From: an uncultured Flavobacterium sp.
GTDB lineage: Bacteria; Bacteroidota; Bacteroidia; Flavobacteriales; Flavobacteriaceae
Reading direction: 5' to 3'
DNA length: 64,000 bases
NCBI RefSeq assembly: GCF_943913405.1
Contig: NZ_CALTYA010000004.1
Location: 1-64,000, forward strand
Shown here in pieces: positions 1-8,051 of the stretch. The position numbers and the translations under genes are program-made. Each line of letters opens with the position of its first letter. Positions within the stretch are counted from its first letter, which is position 1. The notes under the pieces were generated by a model. That model did not search any database and was not told the DNA's origin. It saw only the letters and a list, made by a program, of their open reading frames with translations.

Positions 1-58
1 CTCTGTTTTAAAATTATTAGTTGTGGGAAATTCTGAAAAAAGAATTCTGAATTAAATC

Positions 59-868
59 ATGACTGTTGACACTGACAAAATATCGTTTTATACCGACCGA
101 CTCATTACCGGAATAGTTGATTATTCTCCAAAATTAATCTCTGCCTTTGTAATTCTTTTTGTGGGATTATGGTTAATCGGATTGCTAAATCGAGTGGCGC
201 AAAAAATTATGGTGAAGAGAAATCTTGAACCAACTTTGACTACTTTTTTAGCCAATATCTTAATCTGGGTTTTGAGAGTTTTGCTGTTTGTAATTTTCAT
301 ATCGCAATTAGGCGTTGAAACTTCTTCGTTTGTCGCAATTTTAGGAGCTGCAGGTTTGGCCGTCGGACTTTCACTTCAAGGTTCATTATCTAATTTTGCT
401 GGAGGTGTTTTGATCATACTCTTTAAGCCTTTTAAGGTCGGCGATACTATTGAAGCACAAGGCGAAACAGCAAGAGTTCTTGAAATTCAAATTTTTACAA
501 CGAAATTATTGACAGCCTCAAATCAAACGGTTTATATCCCCAATGGAATATTATCTAATAATAAAATAAAAAATTTCTCGCAGAATAATACTAGAAGAGC
601 CGATATTATCGTTAAGATAAATTATGACACTGACATTAAAACCGTGAAAGACAAACTTATGGAGATCATGAAAAACCATCCGCAAGTGTTAAGAAATCCA
701 GCTCCCGCAATAATAGTTAACGAATTAACAGATACTGGCATAAATTTGGTAGTAAGACCTTGGTCAAAAAACGAGAATTTTGGCAGTATGAGTTCTGATA
801 TTTTAGAATTCAGCCTTCGAGAATTAGAAAAACTAGAAAAAAATCCTTTTGCGAGGGTGAATGTATAA
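59..868 (+). CDS. Small-conductance mechanosensitive channel, MscS family
   Basis: An inner-membrane channel of the MscS family, which opens under membrane tension to release solutes during osmotic downshock. The 269-residue protein is about the length of E. coli MscS. Three hydrophobic helices are visible at about residues 22-44, 62-84 and 90-123. The last is the Gly/Ala-rich pore helix (GAAGLAVGLSLQGSLSNFAG), followed by the beta domain with the family motif VYIPNG at 158-163. The gene converges on tsaB with no gap: its stop ends at 868 and the tsaB stop begins at 869. Its likely terminator lies inside the tsaB coding region (911-937). No clear promoter is visible in the 58 bases before it. 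Confidence 0.93.
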   Translation: MTVDTDKISFYTDRLITGIVDYSPKLISAFVILFVGLWLIGLLNRVAQKIMVKRNLEPTLTTFLANILIWVLRVLLFVIFISQLGVETSSFVAILGAAGLAVGLSLQGSLSNFAGGVLIILFKPFKVGDTIEAQGETARVLEIQIFTTKLLTASNQTVYIPNGILSNNKIKNFSQNNTRRADIIVKINYDTDIKTVKDKLMEIMKNHPQVLRNPAPAIIVNELTDTGINLVVRPWSKNENFGSMSSDILEFSLRELEKLEKNPFARVNV

Positions 869-1525
869 TCATAAAATCATAAAATCTTTCAAATAAAAAG
901 GTTCAAAATAAGCGACATCAACAGTGTCGCTTTTTTTGTGCTTTTCAAATGAAAGCCTGCTCATTTCTTTTGCCGAAGGATAGATGATTTTTGAATGAAA
1001 TATGAATTTATCCGAAGTCAGAATATCTTTAAATTTCATTGCTCCGTCGCCAATCAAATTTATTTTTTGATCAATATCCTGAAAAGAATTTTTATCAATG
1101 ATTTGTGCTTCTGTATTTCTTGTTTTTTGCCCTTTTGAGTCAAAAATAGCACTATAAACTTCCATTCTTCTAGCATCAATCATTGGAATGAGTAATCCCT
1201 CAGAAATACTTAATTTTAAAGCTAAAACTTCCAAAGTATCTACCGCAATCAACGGAATATCTAATGCATAGCACAATCCTTTAGCAGCTGAAACTCCAAT
1301 TCTTAACCCTGTATAAGAACCTGGACCTTGGCTTACCGCAATGGCATCTAAATCAGAGAAATGTAAATTTAAGTCTTTTAATGCTTCCTCTATAAAAAGA
1401 TGTAGTTTTTCTGCATGAGAATAGCCTTGCTCTGCAATCTCTCTGCAAACAAGGGTTTTACCATCTTTTGCAATGCTTACCGAACAGTTTTTTGTAGCTG
1501 TCTCAATATTAAGAATATATGCCAT
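869..1525 (-). CDS. tsaB: tRNA threonylcarbamoyladenosine biosynthesis protein TsaB
   Basis: TsaB is the actin-like-fold partner that, with TsaD and TsaE, makes the t6A modification at position 37 of ANN-decoding tRNAs in the cytoplasm. The 218-residue protein starts with the family's MxxILNIETAT and carries the hallmark GPGSYTGLRIG at residues 67-77. Length matches the family. Its start codon overlaps the stop codon of the upstream efflux adaptor by one base (TAATG), which suggests translational coupling. The last part of its frame also carries the MscS terminator in antisense. Function is secure; why it is coupled to an efflux adaptor is unknown. Confidence 0.95.
   Translation of the reverse strand: MAYILNIETATKNCSVSIAKDGKTLVCREIAEQGYSHAEKLHLFIEEALKDLNLHFSDLDAIAVSQGPGSYTGLRIGVSAAKGLCYALDIPLIAVDTLEVLALKLSISEGLLIPMIDARRMEVYSAIFDSKGQKTRNTEAQIIDKNSFQDIDQKINLIGDGAMKFKDILTSDKFIFHSKIIYPSAKEMSRLSFEKHKKSDTVDVAYFEPFYLKDFMIL
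911..937 (+). terminator. Intrinsic terminator for the MscS gene, inside tsaB
   Basis: A 7-bp stem (agcgaca 911-917 with tgtcgct 925-931, loop of 7) runs straight into seven T residues (931-937) on the plus strand. It sits 43 bases past the MscS stop codon and within the convergent tsaB reading frame, so the two genes overlap functionally at their 3' ends. Confidence 0.6.
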
Positions 1526-2826
1526 TATTTTTTAGGCTTTGCATTTTTAGCAACTTCTTGAGATTTAACCGTAACCAGATCTCCTGAATTCAAATCTTTC
1601 GTCACAACCGAATACGGACCAACAATAACAACATCATCAGGTTTCAATCCAGAAACAGCTTCAATATTTGTATCATCCTGAATTCCGGTTTTTATAATTC
1701 TGATTTTTGCTTTGTCTCCTACTTTTACATAAACACATTCAAATTTCTTGTCTGATTTCGGAGCCTGATTTCCTTGCCCTTCAGCAACTGCTGGTTTGAC
1801 TGTTGAAGAAGTATCTGATTTTACAACGACAGCACTGATTGGAACTGCCAAAACATTTTCTTTTCGCTTCGTAATTATGTCGACCGTAGCTGTCATTCCT
1901 GGACGGAATGGAGAATAACTTTCTGGTTTACCTTCTAATAAATCAGTGTAAGAATCTTTCAAAATTCTCACCTTTACTTTGAAGTTTGTTACTTGATCAG
2001 CAGTCAAGTCTGCACTTGCTGAATTAGAAATACTAGTTACAATTCCTTTAAATTCCTTTTTCAAGTAAGCATCAACTTCTACTTTTGCTGAATCTCCAAC
2101 ACTGATTTTAACAATATCATTTTCGTTTACATCTACTTCAACTTCCATGTTATTTAGATTTGCCACGCGAAGCAATTCTGTTCCTGTCATTTGCTGCGTC
2201 CCTAAAACTCTTTCTCCAAGCTCTACTCCTAGCGAAGAAATCGTACCGTCAGCTGGCGCATAAATCGTAGTTCTTCCTAAGTTGTCTTTCGCTTCATTCA
2301 CTGTCGCTGCCGCTGATTGAACATTATAATAAGCCGATTGTTTTGTCGCCTGTGCTACCGCATAAGTTGACACCGCTTTATCCCAGTCTGATTTTGAAAT
2401 GATCCCTTTATCAAACAATGTTTTGTTTCTGTCGTAATTTGCTTTTGCTTCTTTAAATTGCGCATCAGCTTGGCTTAAACCTGCTTTAGATCCCGACAAA
2501 CTTGCCACAGATCTATTCAATCCTGAAGTATATAAATCTGGATTTATTCGAACAAGCAAATCTCCTTTTTTTACAACTTGCCCTTCTTTAATTGGAAGTT
2601 CGATGATTTCCCCAGAAACTTCTGAAGATATTTTCACTTCAATTTCTGGCTGAATTTTTCCAGTTGCAGAAACTGTTTCGATAATTGTTGTTTGCGCAAC
2701 TTTGGCAATTTCTACTTCTTTTCCTTTATTATTATTTCCAATTGCTCCAGATTTTGAAAGCGCCAAAAGAAGCACGATAATTACAACTGCGCATCCTAAT
2801 AAAATATAAACTGTTTTCTTTTTCAT
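1525..2826 (-). CDS. Efflux periplasmic adaptor (HlyD/MacA-like membrane fusion protein)
   Basis: A 433-residue membrane fusion protein linking an inner-membrane pump to TolC. There is an N-terminal membrane anchor at about residues 6-24. It is followed by a biotinyl-lipoyl-like half motif (VSGEIIELPIKEGQVVKKGD, about 69-88), an alanine-rich helical hairpin at about 100-185, the second lipoyl half (YAPADGTISSL) and beta-barrel domains. This order is that of the MacA/RND adaptor class. It sits 5 bases after tolC in the same operon and overlaps tsaB by one base. No ABC or RND inner-membrane pump is encoded next to it, so the pump partner must be elsewhere. Confidence 0.9.
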   Translation of the reverse strand: MKKKTVYILLGCAVVIIVLLLALSKSGAIGNNNKGKEVEIAKVAQTTIIETVSATGKIQPEIEVKISSEVSGEIIELPIKEGQVVKKGDLLVRINPDLYTSGLNRSVASLSGSKAGLSQADAQFKEAKANYDRNKTLFDKGIISKSDWDKAVSTYAVAQATKQSAYYNVQSAAATVNEAKDNLGRTTIYAPADGTISSLGVELGERVLGTQQMTGTELLRVANLNNMEVEVDVNENDIVKISVGDSAKVEVDAYLKKEFKGIVTSISNSASADLTADQVTNFKVKVRILKDSYTDLLEGKPESYSPFRPGMTATVDIITKRKENVLAVPISAVVVKSDTSSTVKPAVAEGQGNQAPKSDKKFECVYVKVGDKAKIRIIKTGIQDDTNIEAVSGLKPDDVVIVGPYSVVTKDLNSGDLVTVKSQEVAKNAKPKK

Positions 2827-2831
2827 CTAAA

Positions 2832-4166
2832 TTATTGTTTTTGGATAATTGGCATTCCGAAATAGAATTCTAATATTTTTGTTTTAAAAATGTAATCATA
2901 TTTAGTTCTGACAACTTCAGATTGTGCATTGTCATAAGCAATAGAAGATTGGCTAAAATCAAAAGAATTCTGTAGCCCTACATCAAATCTTGCTTTAGAA
3001 AATTCAAATGCTAATTTTCTCGCTTCGGAAGTTTTAGTCGCCGCCTCAAAAGATTTTTTAGCATTTACAACATCATTATAAGCTTTATAAACATTAGTCT
3101 CTAGATCTAATTCAGCTTGTTTCAACAGATATTCTGAACGTTCAGTTACAATTTTACTTCTCTGTACTCTTCCTCGTGTGGTAAAACCATTAAATATTGG
3201 CACAGAAAGTTGTAGCCCGATTGCCGTACCGTCAAAAAGTGAAAGTTGATCAGCAAAAGATAGTGGCGTACTTTCTGACCATCTTGCATTATAGCCTAAA
3301 AATCCTGAAAGCGTAGGCATATAACCTGATCTTGCAATTTGAACATCTTTTTTAGCAACTTCTAGATTTGAAGCAGCAATTTTAATATCGTTTACAACTT
3401 CCTTAGCTTTGATAAAAATAGCCTGCGGATTTTCTTCTAAAACCGAAGTCATTTCTATTTCGAAAGCTTCGTCCACTACATCGAAATTCAAATAATCTGG
3501 CAAAAGAAGCAATTGGCAAAGTGCAATTTTTGATATAAACAAATTGTTCTGCGCATTAATAATCTGCTGTTCTTGAGTCGCGTCTGTAGCTTGCAGTTCA
3601 AAAATATCACCAGCCGGCAAAGTACCTGCGTTGATCAATTCTTTAGTTCTTGCAATATTTTCTTTTGTAATTTTATTCTGGTTCTGTAAAACTTTGATCT
3701 GCTCTTTGCTAGATAAAATTTCAAGGTAATAATTAGCCACTGAAAGCATAATATCATCTTTCATTTTGTCTAATTTAAAAGTATTTGCTACTTTATTCAA
3801 TTTTGCTTTTTGGAATGTTCTCCAATTTGACAAACCATTAAAAAGTGTCACTCCTGCATTTGCATTTGCAGAAAATGACTTAAATGTTTCGTTATTGAAT
3901 TGATTAGTCGCTGGGTTAATATTGGCTCCTGTATTTACGCTATAACTACTAGTTCCTGACAAAGAAGGCAAAAAATTACCGATCGCTTCCAGTTTGTCTA
4001 CATCAGAAGTTTTCAGGTCAAGTTCAGATTGCTTTATGGAAATATTATTATCCAAAGCATATCTGACGCATTCTTCCAGTGTCCACTTTTTGACTTGGGC
4101 ATTTGCGACAATACTTGCAAAAAAGACCAAAATCAATATTAGCCTGCTTAACGATTTTTTTTTCAT
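2832..4166 (-). CDS. TolC-family outer membrane efflux protein
   Basis: An outer-membrane channel of the OEP/TolC type. The 444-residue protein has a signal peptide ending at about residue 23 (ANAQ), then WTLEECVRYALDNN, the usual start of the family. Two long helical repeats follow, with the second motif VPIFNGFTTRGRVQRSK near residue 325. Length is typical. It is the first gene of the tolC-adaptor-tsaB unit. A -7 type element TAAATTTG lies at 4204-4211 on the minus strand, about 38 bases before the start. The substrate cannot be told from sequence. Confidence 0.92.
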   Translation of the reverse strand: MKKKSLSRLILILVFFASIVANAQVKKWTLEECVRYALDNNISIKQSELDLKTSDVDKLEAIGNFLPSLSGTSSYSVNTGANINPATNQFNNETFKSFSANANAGVTLFNGLSNWRTFQKAKLNKVANTFKLDKMKDDIMLSVANYYLEILSSKEQIKVLQNQNKITKENIARTKELINAGTLPAGDIFELQATDATQEQQIINAQNNLFISKIALCQLLLLPDYLNFDVVDEAFEIEMTSVLEENPQAIFIKAKEVVNDIKIAASNLEVAKKDVQIARSGYMPTLSGFLGYNARWSESTPLSFADQLSLFDGTAIGLQLSVPIFNGFTTRGRVQRSKIVTERSEYLLKQAELDLETNVYKAYNDVVNAKKSFEAATKTSEARKLAFEFSKARFDVGLQNSFDFSQSSIAYDNAQSEVVRTKYDYIFKTKILEFYFGMPIIQKQ

Positions 4167-4203
4167 ATATAATAACGTACAAAAAGTGCAATCAACGATA
4201 TTA

Positions 4204-4211
4204 CAAATTTA
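4204..4211 (-). promoter_or_regulatory. Putative -7 promoter element of tolC operon
   Basis: TAAATTTG on the minus strand fits the Bacteroidota -7 consensus TAnnTTTG, about 38 bases from the tolC ATG. A good -33 TTG is not seen at the usual distance, so this is a weak call. Confidence 0.4.
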
Positions 4212-4332
4212 GTTTTTTTAGCGAGTTAATAAAAGATTAGACGCACAAAACTGCAAATCGTTACAACAGATTTTTTTCTAAAGATATTAAAAATAAAATT
4301 ACATTTACTCCGAAATTAAATCATCAAATCTC

Positions 4333-5727
4333 ATGAATAAACTTGCTGTTTTCATCTCTTCGATTTTCTTGCTTTTGCTTGCTGGCTGTTCTACTACAAA
4401 TCAGATTGCAGCTTTAAAACCCGAACCAGATGACGCTTCTCCATTGGTTTATGAAAACACGACTTCTTTCATCAGTCTTCCGATAAAGATAAAACTTCAG
4501 GATATTGAAAATCAAACCAATAAATATCTGAATGGAGTAATTTATGAAGATAAAGATATTGAAGACGATGATATTAAAATGAAAGTTTGGAAATTGGCTC
4601 CGATAAAAATATCCGAGGAAAACGGCAAAATCAAAACCGTTCTTCCGCTAAAAATTACTGTAAATTACAGGTATGGAATCAATAAGCTAGGCATAAAACT
4701 TTATGACACTCGTGAAATAAACATGAATGGCGTGCTGACTTTATTGAGCGATGTCGGACTTACGAATTGGAAAATGAAAACCAACACCGCCATAAAATCA
4801 TTGGAATGGAATGAAAGTCCGACAATTAAAATTGCCGGAAAAGAAGTCATGATTACTTATTTGATAAATCCGGCCGTTCGTCTTTTCAAATCTAAAATTG
4901 AAAACACTTTAGACGAATCTATTAAAAAATCGATGGACTTCAAGCCGAATGTCATAGATGCTTTAGAGAAAATCTGTACGCCTTTTCAAATGAGCGAGAC
5001 TTATGATTCTTGGTTGAGAATTGTTCCGATCGAGCTTTATTCGACAGAGGCAAAACTTCAAAAAAGCCAGATTAGCCTTGAGATGGGACTGAAATGCAAC
5101 ATGGAAACCGTTGTCGGACACCAACCGCAGAACAAATTCGACAAAGATAAAATTGCCTTGAAACCTGTCAGCAAAATGCCTGAAAAAGTTACTGCAAATA
5201 TTGCCGCTGTTTCAACTTATCAAGACGCTTCAAAAATTATGACCAAAAATTTCCAAGGACAAGAATTTGGTTCAGGAAGTAAAAAAGTAAAAGTTCAAAA
5301 TGTAGCTATTTGGCAGAAAAACAACAAGATGATCATTGCCCTCGATTTGCTAGGAAGCCTTAACGGAACGATTTATCTTTCTGGATTTCCTCAATATAAT
5401 GAAACTACGAAAGAAATTTATTTTGATCAGTTAGATTATGTTTTAGATACAAAAAGCAGGCTTATTAAAACAGCAAACTGGCTCGCTTCAGGATTGGTTT
5501 TGAGAAAAATGCAGGAAGCTTGCCGTTATTCCATCCAGCCAAATTTAGATGAAGGAAAGAAAAACATGATGAATTACATGAAGAATTTTTCTCCGATGCC
5601 AGGCGTTTTGGTTAACGGAACAATTGAAGATATTCAGTTCAAGAAAATACAATTGACCAACAAAGCTATTATCGCTTTCATCGGGATAAACGGAAAAGTT
5701 GACGTCAGCATCGACGGACTGAAATAG
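4333..5727 (+). CDS. DUF4403 family lipoprotein
   Basis: A 464-residue predicted lipoprotein. The signal peptide ends in lipobox LAGC with Cys19 as the lipidated residue. The mature region starts with FISLPIKIKLQDIENQTNKY, the recognisable beginning of DUF4403, and is rich in alternating beta-type segments to the end, as expected of this family. The role of DUF4403 is not established; it is found in Bacteroidota and other Gram-negatives and probably sits in the outer membrane facing the periplasm. It is monocistronic: the gene upstream is divergent and the gene downstream convergent (stop codons adjacent at 5727/5728). Confidence 0.8.
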   Translation: MNKLAVFISSIFLLLLAGCSTTNQIAALKPEPDDASPLVYENTTSFISLPIKIKLQDIENQTNKYLNGVIYEDKDIEDDDIKMKVWKLAPIKISEENGKIKTVLPLKITVNYRYGINKLGIKLYDTREINMNGVLTLLSDVGLTNWKMKTNTAIKSLEWNESPTIKIAGKEVMITYLINPAVRLFKSKIENTLDESIKKSMDFKPNVIDALEKICTPFQMSETYDSWLRIVPIELYSTEAKLQKSQISLEMGLKCNMETVVGHQPQNKFDKDKIALKPVSKMPEKVTANIAAVSTYQDASKIMTKNFQGQEFGSGSKKVKVQNVAIWQKNNKMIIALDLLGSLNGTIYLSGFPQYNETTKEIYFDQLDYVLDTKSRLIKTANWLASGLVLRKMQEACRYSIQPNLDEGKKNMMNYMKNFSPMPGVLVNGTIEDIQFKKIQLTNKAIIAFIGINGKVDVSIDGLK

Positions 5728-6018
5728 TTACTCCGACTTCTTTTTCTTGAAATACATTCTATAAATCGCAAAGCCTAAAATTCCAACCAAAAGATAAGGA
5801 ATCACCATGAGGTAAAGGATTCCGTCGTTGACAGCTTCACCTTTAACGCCTCCTTCTTCCGTTTCTAAAGCAGCGCGGCACATGGCACATTGTGCGTTGG
5901 AACTTATTGTGCAGAAGAAAGATACGAGAAAAAAGAAAAAAGATGATTTTGTCAAACTGTCTCTTTTTTCTAGCCTTTTGCCTATTGCCTCTCGCCTATT
6001 TCCTTTTTTAATGTACAT
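5728..6018 (-). CDS. Small secreted/membrane protein with CxxC at mature N-terminus, unknown function
   Basis: Not recognised as a named family. The ATG at 6018 gives 96 residues and overlaps the end of the DUF420 gene by 11 bases. In that form the first about 21 residues (GNRREAIGKRLEKR) are encoded by a short 7-bp tandem repeat. A TTG at 5955 would give a cleaner 75-residue protein beginning with a normal signal sequence (FFFFLVSFFCTISSNAQ). After the predicted cleavage comes CAMCRAALE, then a transmembrane helix near the C-terminus and a lysine-rich tail. Position after SCO and DUF420 suggests a role in cytochrome oxidase assembly, with the CxxC possibly binding copper or acting in redox; this is inference. 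Confidence 0.65.
   Translation of the reverse strand: MYIKKGNRREAIGKRLEKRDSLTKSSFFFFLVSFFCTISSNAQCAMCRAALETEEGGVKGEAVNDGILYLMVIPYLLVGILGFAIYRMYFKKKKSE
5973..6000. repeat. Short tandem repeat, four 7-bp units
   Basis: Four consecutive 7-bp units of the form GCCTnTY (GCCTTTT, GCCTATT, GCCTCTC, GCCTATT) occupy 5973-6000. They lie at the junction between the DUF420 gene and the small CxxC protein and may be an inserted intergenic repeat that is now read as the N-terminus of the downstream frame. Confidence 0.7.
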
Positions 6019-6556
6019 AATAAGGAGAAATCATTAAGTAAACAATTACGCCAGTCACGGCAACATAAAGCCACATCGGATAAGTAATTCTGGCCAATTT
6101 TCTATGCTTGTCAAAACGCTCAGCTAAAGCTCTGACATAGGTTATCAGAACGAAAGGGATAATAATAACAGAGAGAATAATGTGTGTCAAAAGAATGAAG
6201 AAATAAATATACTTCATCACTCCTTCACCCCCATAAGGCGTGCTGTCAGCTGTCATATGATAAGCAACATACATTACCAGGAAAGCAACTGAGCAACCAA
6301 TTGCACATTTCATTAAATTTTCATGAAGTTTCAACTTCCTGTTTTTTACAGCCCAAACTGCTGTAACCAAAAGTACTGCTGTAATTCCGTTTATTGTGGC
6401 ATAAATTGGCGGAAGAAATGACAAAGGTTTTACATCATAGCCTAAATCTTTCAACTTGACGCCAAAAAGAATTGCCACAGCAACCGGAATTACTATTGAC
6501 AAAACAATAATCCACTTTCTATATTTTAGCTCAACAGCGTTTAAATTATTTTCCAT
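6008..6556 (-). CDS. DUF420 family membrane protein
   Basis: A 182-residue inner-membrane protein with five predicted helices (about residues 14-33, 47-68, 81-100, 115-142, 157-176). The pattern, with the conserved histidines in LKLHENLMK and ILLTHIILS, is that of DUF420 (YozB-like), a family found next to cytochrome oxidase genes. Its biochemical role is not proven; an accessory role in oxidase assembly is the usual inference. It lies 5 bases downstream of the SCO gene and overlaps the small CxxC protein by 11 bases, so all four genes from 7974 down to 5728 form one transcription unit. Confidence 0.85.
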   Translation of the reverse strand: MENNLNAVELKYRKWIIVLSIVIPVAVAILFGVKLKDLGYDVKPLSFLPPIYATINGITAVLLVTAVWAVKNRKLKLHENLMKCAIGCSVAFLVMYVAYHMTADSTPYGGEGVMKYIYFFILLTHIILSVIIIPFVLITYVRALAERFDKHRKLARITYPMWLYVAVTGVIVYLMISPYYVH

Positions 6557-6561
6557 TATAA

Positions 6562-7296
6562 TTATTCTTCTAATAAAATTGAAATATCTTCTTTGATTGC
6601 AAAAATACCTGGCTTGTATTTACCTTCTAGATTGTCTTTGAAACCTTCTTTATCGTCATAATTCAAGCCAGTATAAAAGATAATTGGGTTTCCTGATTTG
6701 TCTTTTCTGCTTCTTATATTGCCTTTTTTGTCCACCAAAGCAAAATATCCTGAATGCTCAAAACCAGCATCGCCGTCTTTTTTGCTTTCTCCTGCATAAA
6801 TATTGAAACCTTTATTGGCTAGGTCATAAATATACTTTTGGTCGCCAGTCAAAAAATGCCAATTCGGAGAAGTTACTCCTAATTGCTTGGCGTGATTTTT
6901 CAAAACTTCTGGCGTATCATATTCTGGATTGATAGTAAAAGAAGCAATTCCGAAGTTTTTATGCGTTCCAAATTCCTTTTCAATCAGCAACATATTTTCA
7001 TTCATGATCGGACAAATAGAAGGGCAAGTCGAAAAGAAAAATTCTACAACATATACTTTTCCCAAATAATCTTCATTCGTGATTGTTTTTCCGTTTTGAT
7101 CCGTAAGACTGAATTTTGGCGCTTTACCGATTGTCGTCAAATTCACGTGCGGTTCTTTTTCTGAAGTGATTCCAGAATTCAAACGATCTTGTTTTACGAC
7201 ATCGCCGTTTTGCAACCTGTCGATTATTTTTGGAATAGCATAGATTCCGAAAACTAGAATTATAAAAGAAATTCCGATGTAAGATTTGTTTTTCAT
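6562..7296 (-). CDS. SCO1/SenC family copper chaperone for cytochrome oxidase
   Basis: A membrane-anchored, thioredoxin-fold copper chaperone that delivers copper to or reduces the CuA site of oxidase subunit II. The 244-residue protein has an N-terminal anchor (about residues 5-22), then the SCO motif STCPSICPIM with Cys91 and Cys95. The distal ligand His181 lies in FEHSGYF, so all three canonical copper ligands are present. It follows a related but cysteine-less protein by 12 bases and precedes DUF420 by 5 bases. This supports a block dedicated to the terminal oxidase encoded at 8-10 kb and 43-46 kb. Confidence 0.93.
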   Translation of the reverse strand: MKNKSYIGISFIILVFGIYAIPKIIDRLQNGDVVKQDRLNSGITSEKEPHVNLTTIGKAPKFSLTDQNGKTITNEDYLGKVYVVEFFFSTCPSICPIMNENMLLIEKEFGTHKNFGIASFTINPEYDTPEVLKNHAKQLGVTSPNWHFLTGDQKYIYDLANKGFNIYAGESKKDGDAGFEHSGYFALVDKKGNIRSRKDKSGNPIIFYTGLNYDDKEGFKDNLEGKYKPGIFAIKEDISILLEE

Positions 7297-7308
7297 CTTA
7301 TGAAGAAA

Positions 7309-7974
7309 TTAGATTTCTCTTTTGTATTTGTTATTCTTTTTAAGCGCCGCTCGGTATTCATAAAGTATGATTTTAACGTCGTCGCCCATTTCATTGTGAA
7401 GATCGGCTGCAGAAATAGTATTATAGCCTTCCTTATATTCGTTTTCTCCTTTTAAGTTTTTACCTTTTCTTCCGCGTAAATTCAAATCTTTGTCTACAAT
7501 AAAAACATTTGGAGTTCCGAAATTTTTATCTAATTGACCAACAAGATTCAGCTTTGAATAATAATCAGTAATTTCTTCGGAAGGTGCAAAAACAAAATTC
7601 CACTTTTTCATGTCTTGGTCATTTGCCAGAGGTTTCAGTTTTTCAAGCAATTCTTTAACTTGAACTTCTGATCCTTTTGGAGACACCATTATGAATTGAA
7701 AGTCATTAAAATCTTTATACTTATTATAAATCTTTTGGTTAAGATTGAAGAAATTTCCTTCGTTGAAAATAATTTCATTTCCGGTAAAACCTAGAATTGT
7801 GATTTTATTTTTAAGCGAAACAGGTTTCCCTTCTAAATTCGTCCATTGTGAAATCTCAGGAATTTTTGGAGTAATCGTTGGAAGTTTAGCAAAAGTATTG
7901 ATGCCTGAAGCAAAGAAAAGATAAGCAACAATCGGCAGGATAAACAGCGAAAAGAGAACAATATATTTTTTCAT
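7309..7974 (-). CDS. Cysteine-less SCO/thioredoxin-fold-like membrane-anchored protein
   Basis: A 221-residue protein with one N-terminal membrane segment (about residues 4-24) and a periplasmic domain. It can be laid beside the adjacent SCO protein: LEGKPVSLKNKITILGF corresponds to the strand before the SCO CxxxC, WNFVFAPSEEITDYY to WHFLTGDQKYIYDLA, and VFIVDKDLNLRGRKGK to FALVDKKGNIRSRKDK. I find no cysteine anywhere in it. The SCO histidine site reads GTPN, so all three copper ligands are lost. It is the first gene of the SCO-DUF420-CxxC operon. A structural or regulatory partner of SCO is possible; no function is known to me. Confidence 0.75.
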   Translation of the reverse strand: MKKYIVLFSLFILPIVAYLFFASGINTFAKLPTITPKIPEISQWTNLEGKPVSLKNKITILGFTGNEIIFNEGNFFNLNQKIYNKYKDFNDFQFIMVSPKGSEVQVKELLEKLKPLANDQDMKKWNFVFAPSEEITDYYSKLNLVGQLDKNFGTPNVFIVDKDLNLRGRKGKNLKGENEYKEGYNTISAADLHNEMGDDVKIILYEYRAALKKNNKYKREI

Positions 7975-7997
7975 TTTGATGTGGAATTAATCCAGTG

Positions 7998-8005
7998 CAA
8001 AAATA
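7998..8005 (-). promoter_or_regulatory. Putative -7 element of SCO operon
   Basis: TATTTTTG on the minus strand matches TAnnTTTG and lies 24 bases before the ATG at 7974. It is fused to the T-tract of the cox terminator (8005-8035). No good -33 TTG is seen. Confidence 0.4.
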
Positions 8006-8035
8006 AAAAAAGACGGTGTAATACCGTCTTTTTTT
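8005..8035 (-). terminator. Intrinsic terminator of ctaB-cox3-cox3-cox4 operon
   Basis: Stem aagacggt/accgtctt with loop gtaat (8018-8022), flanked by an A-run on the left and a T-run on the right. It therefore works on the minus strand, 16 bases past the subunit IV stop. Confidence 0.8.
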
Positions 8036-8051
8036 GTGATTTAATATGCTG

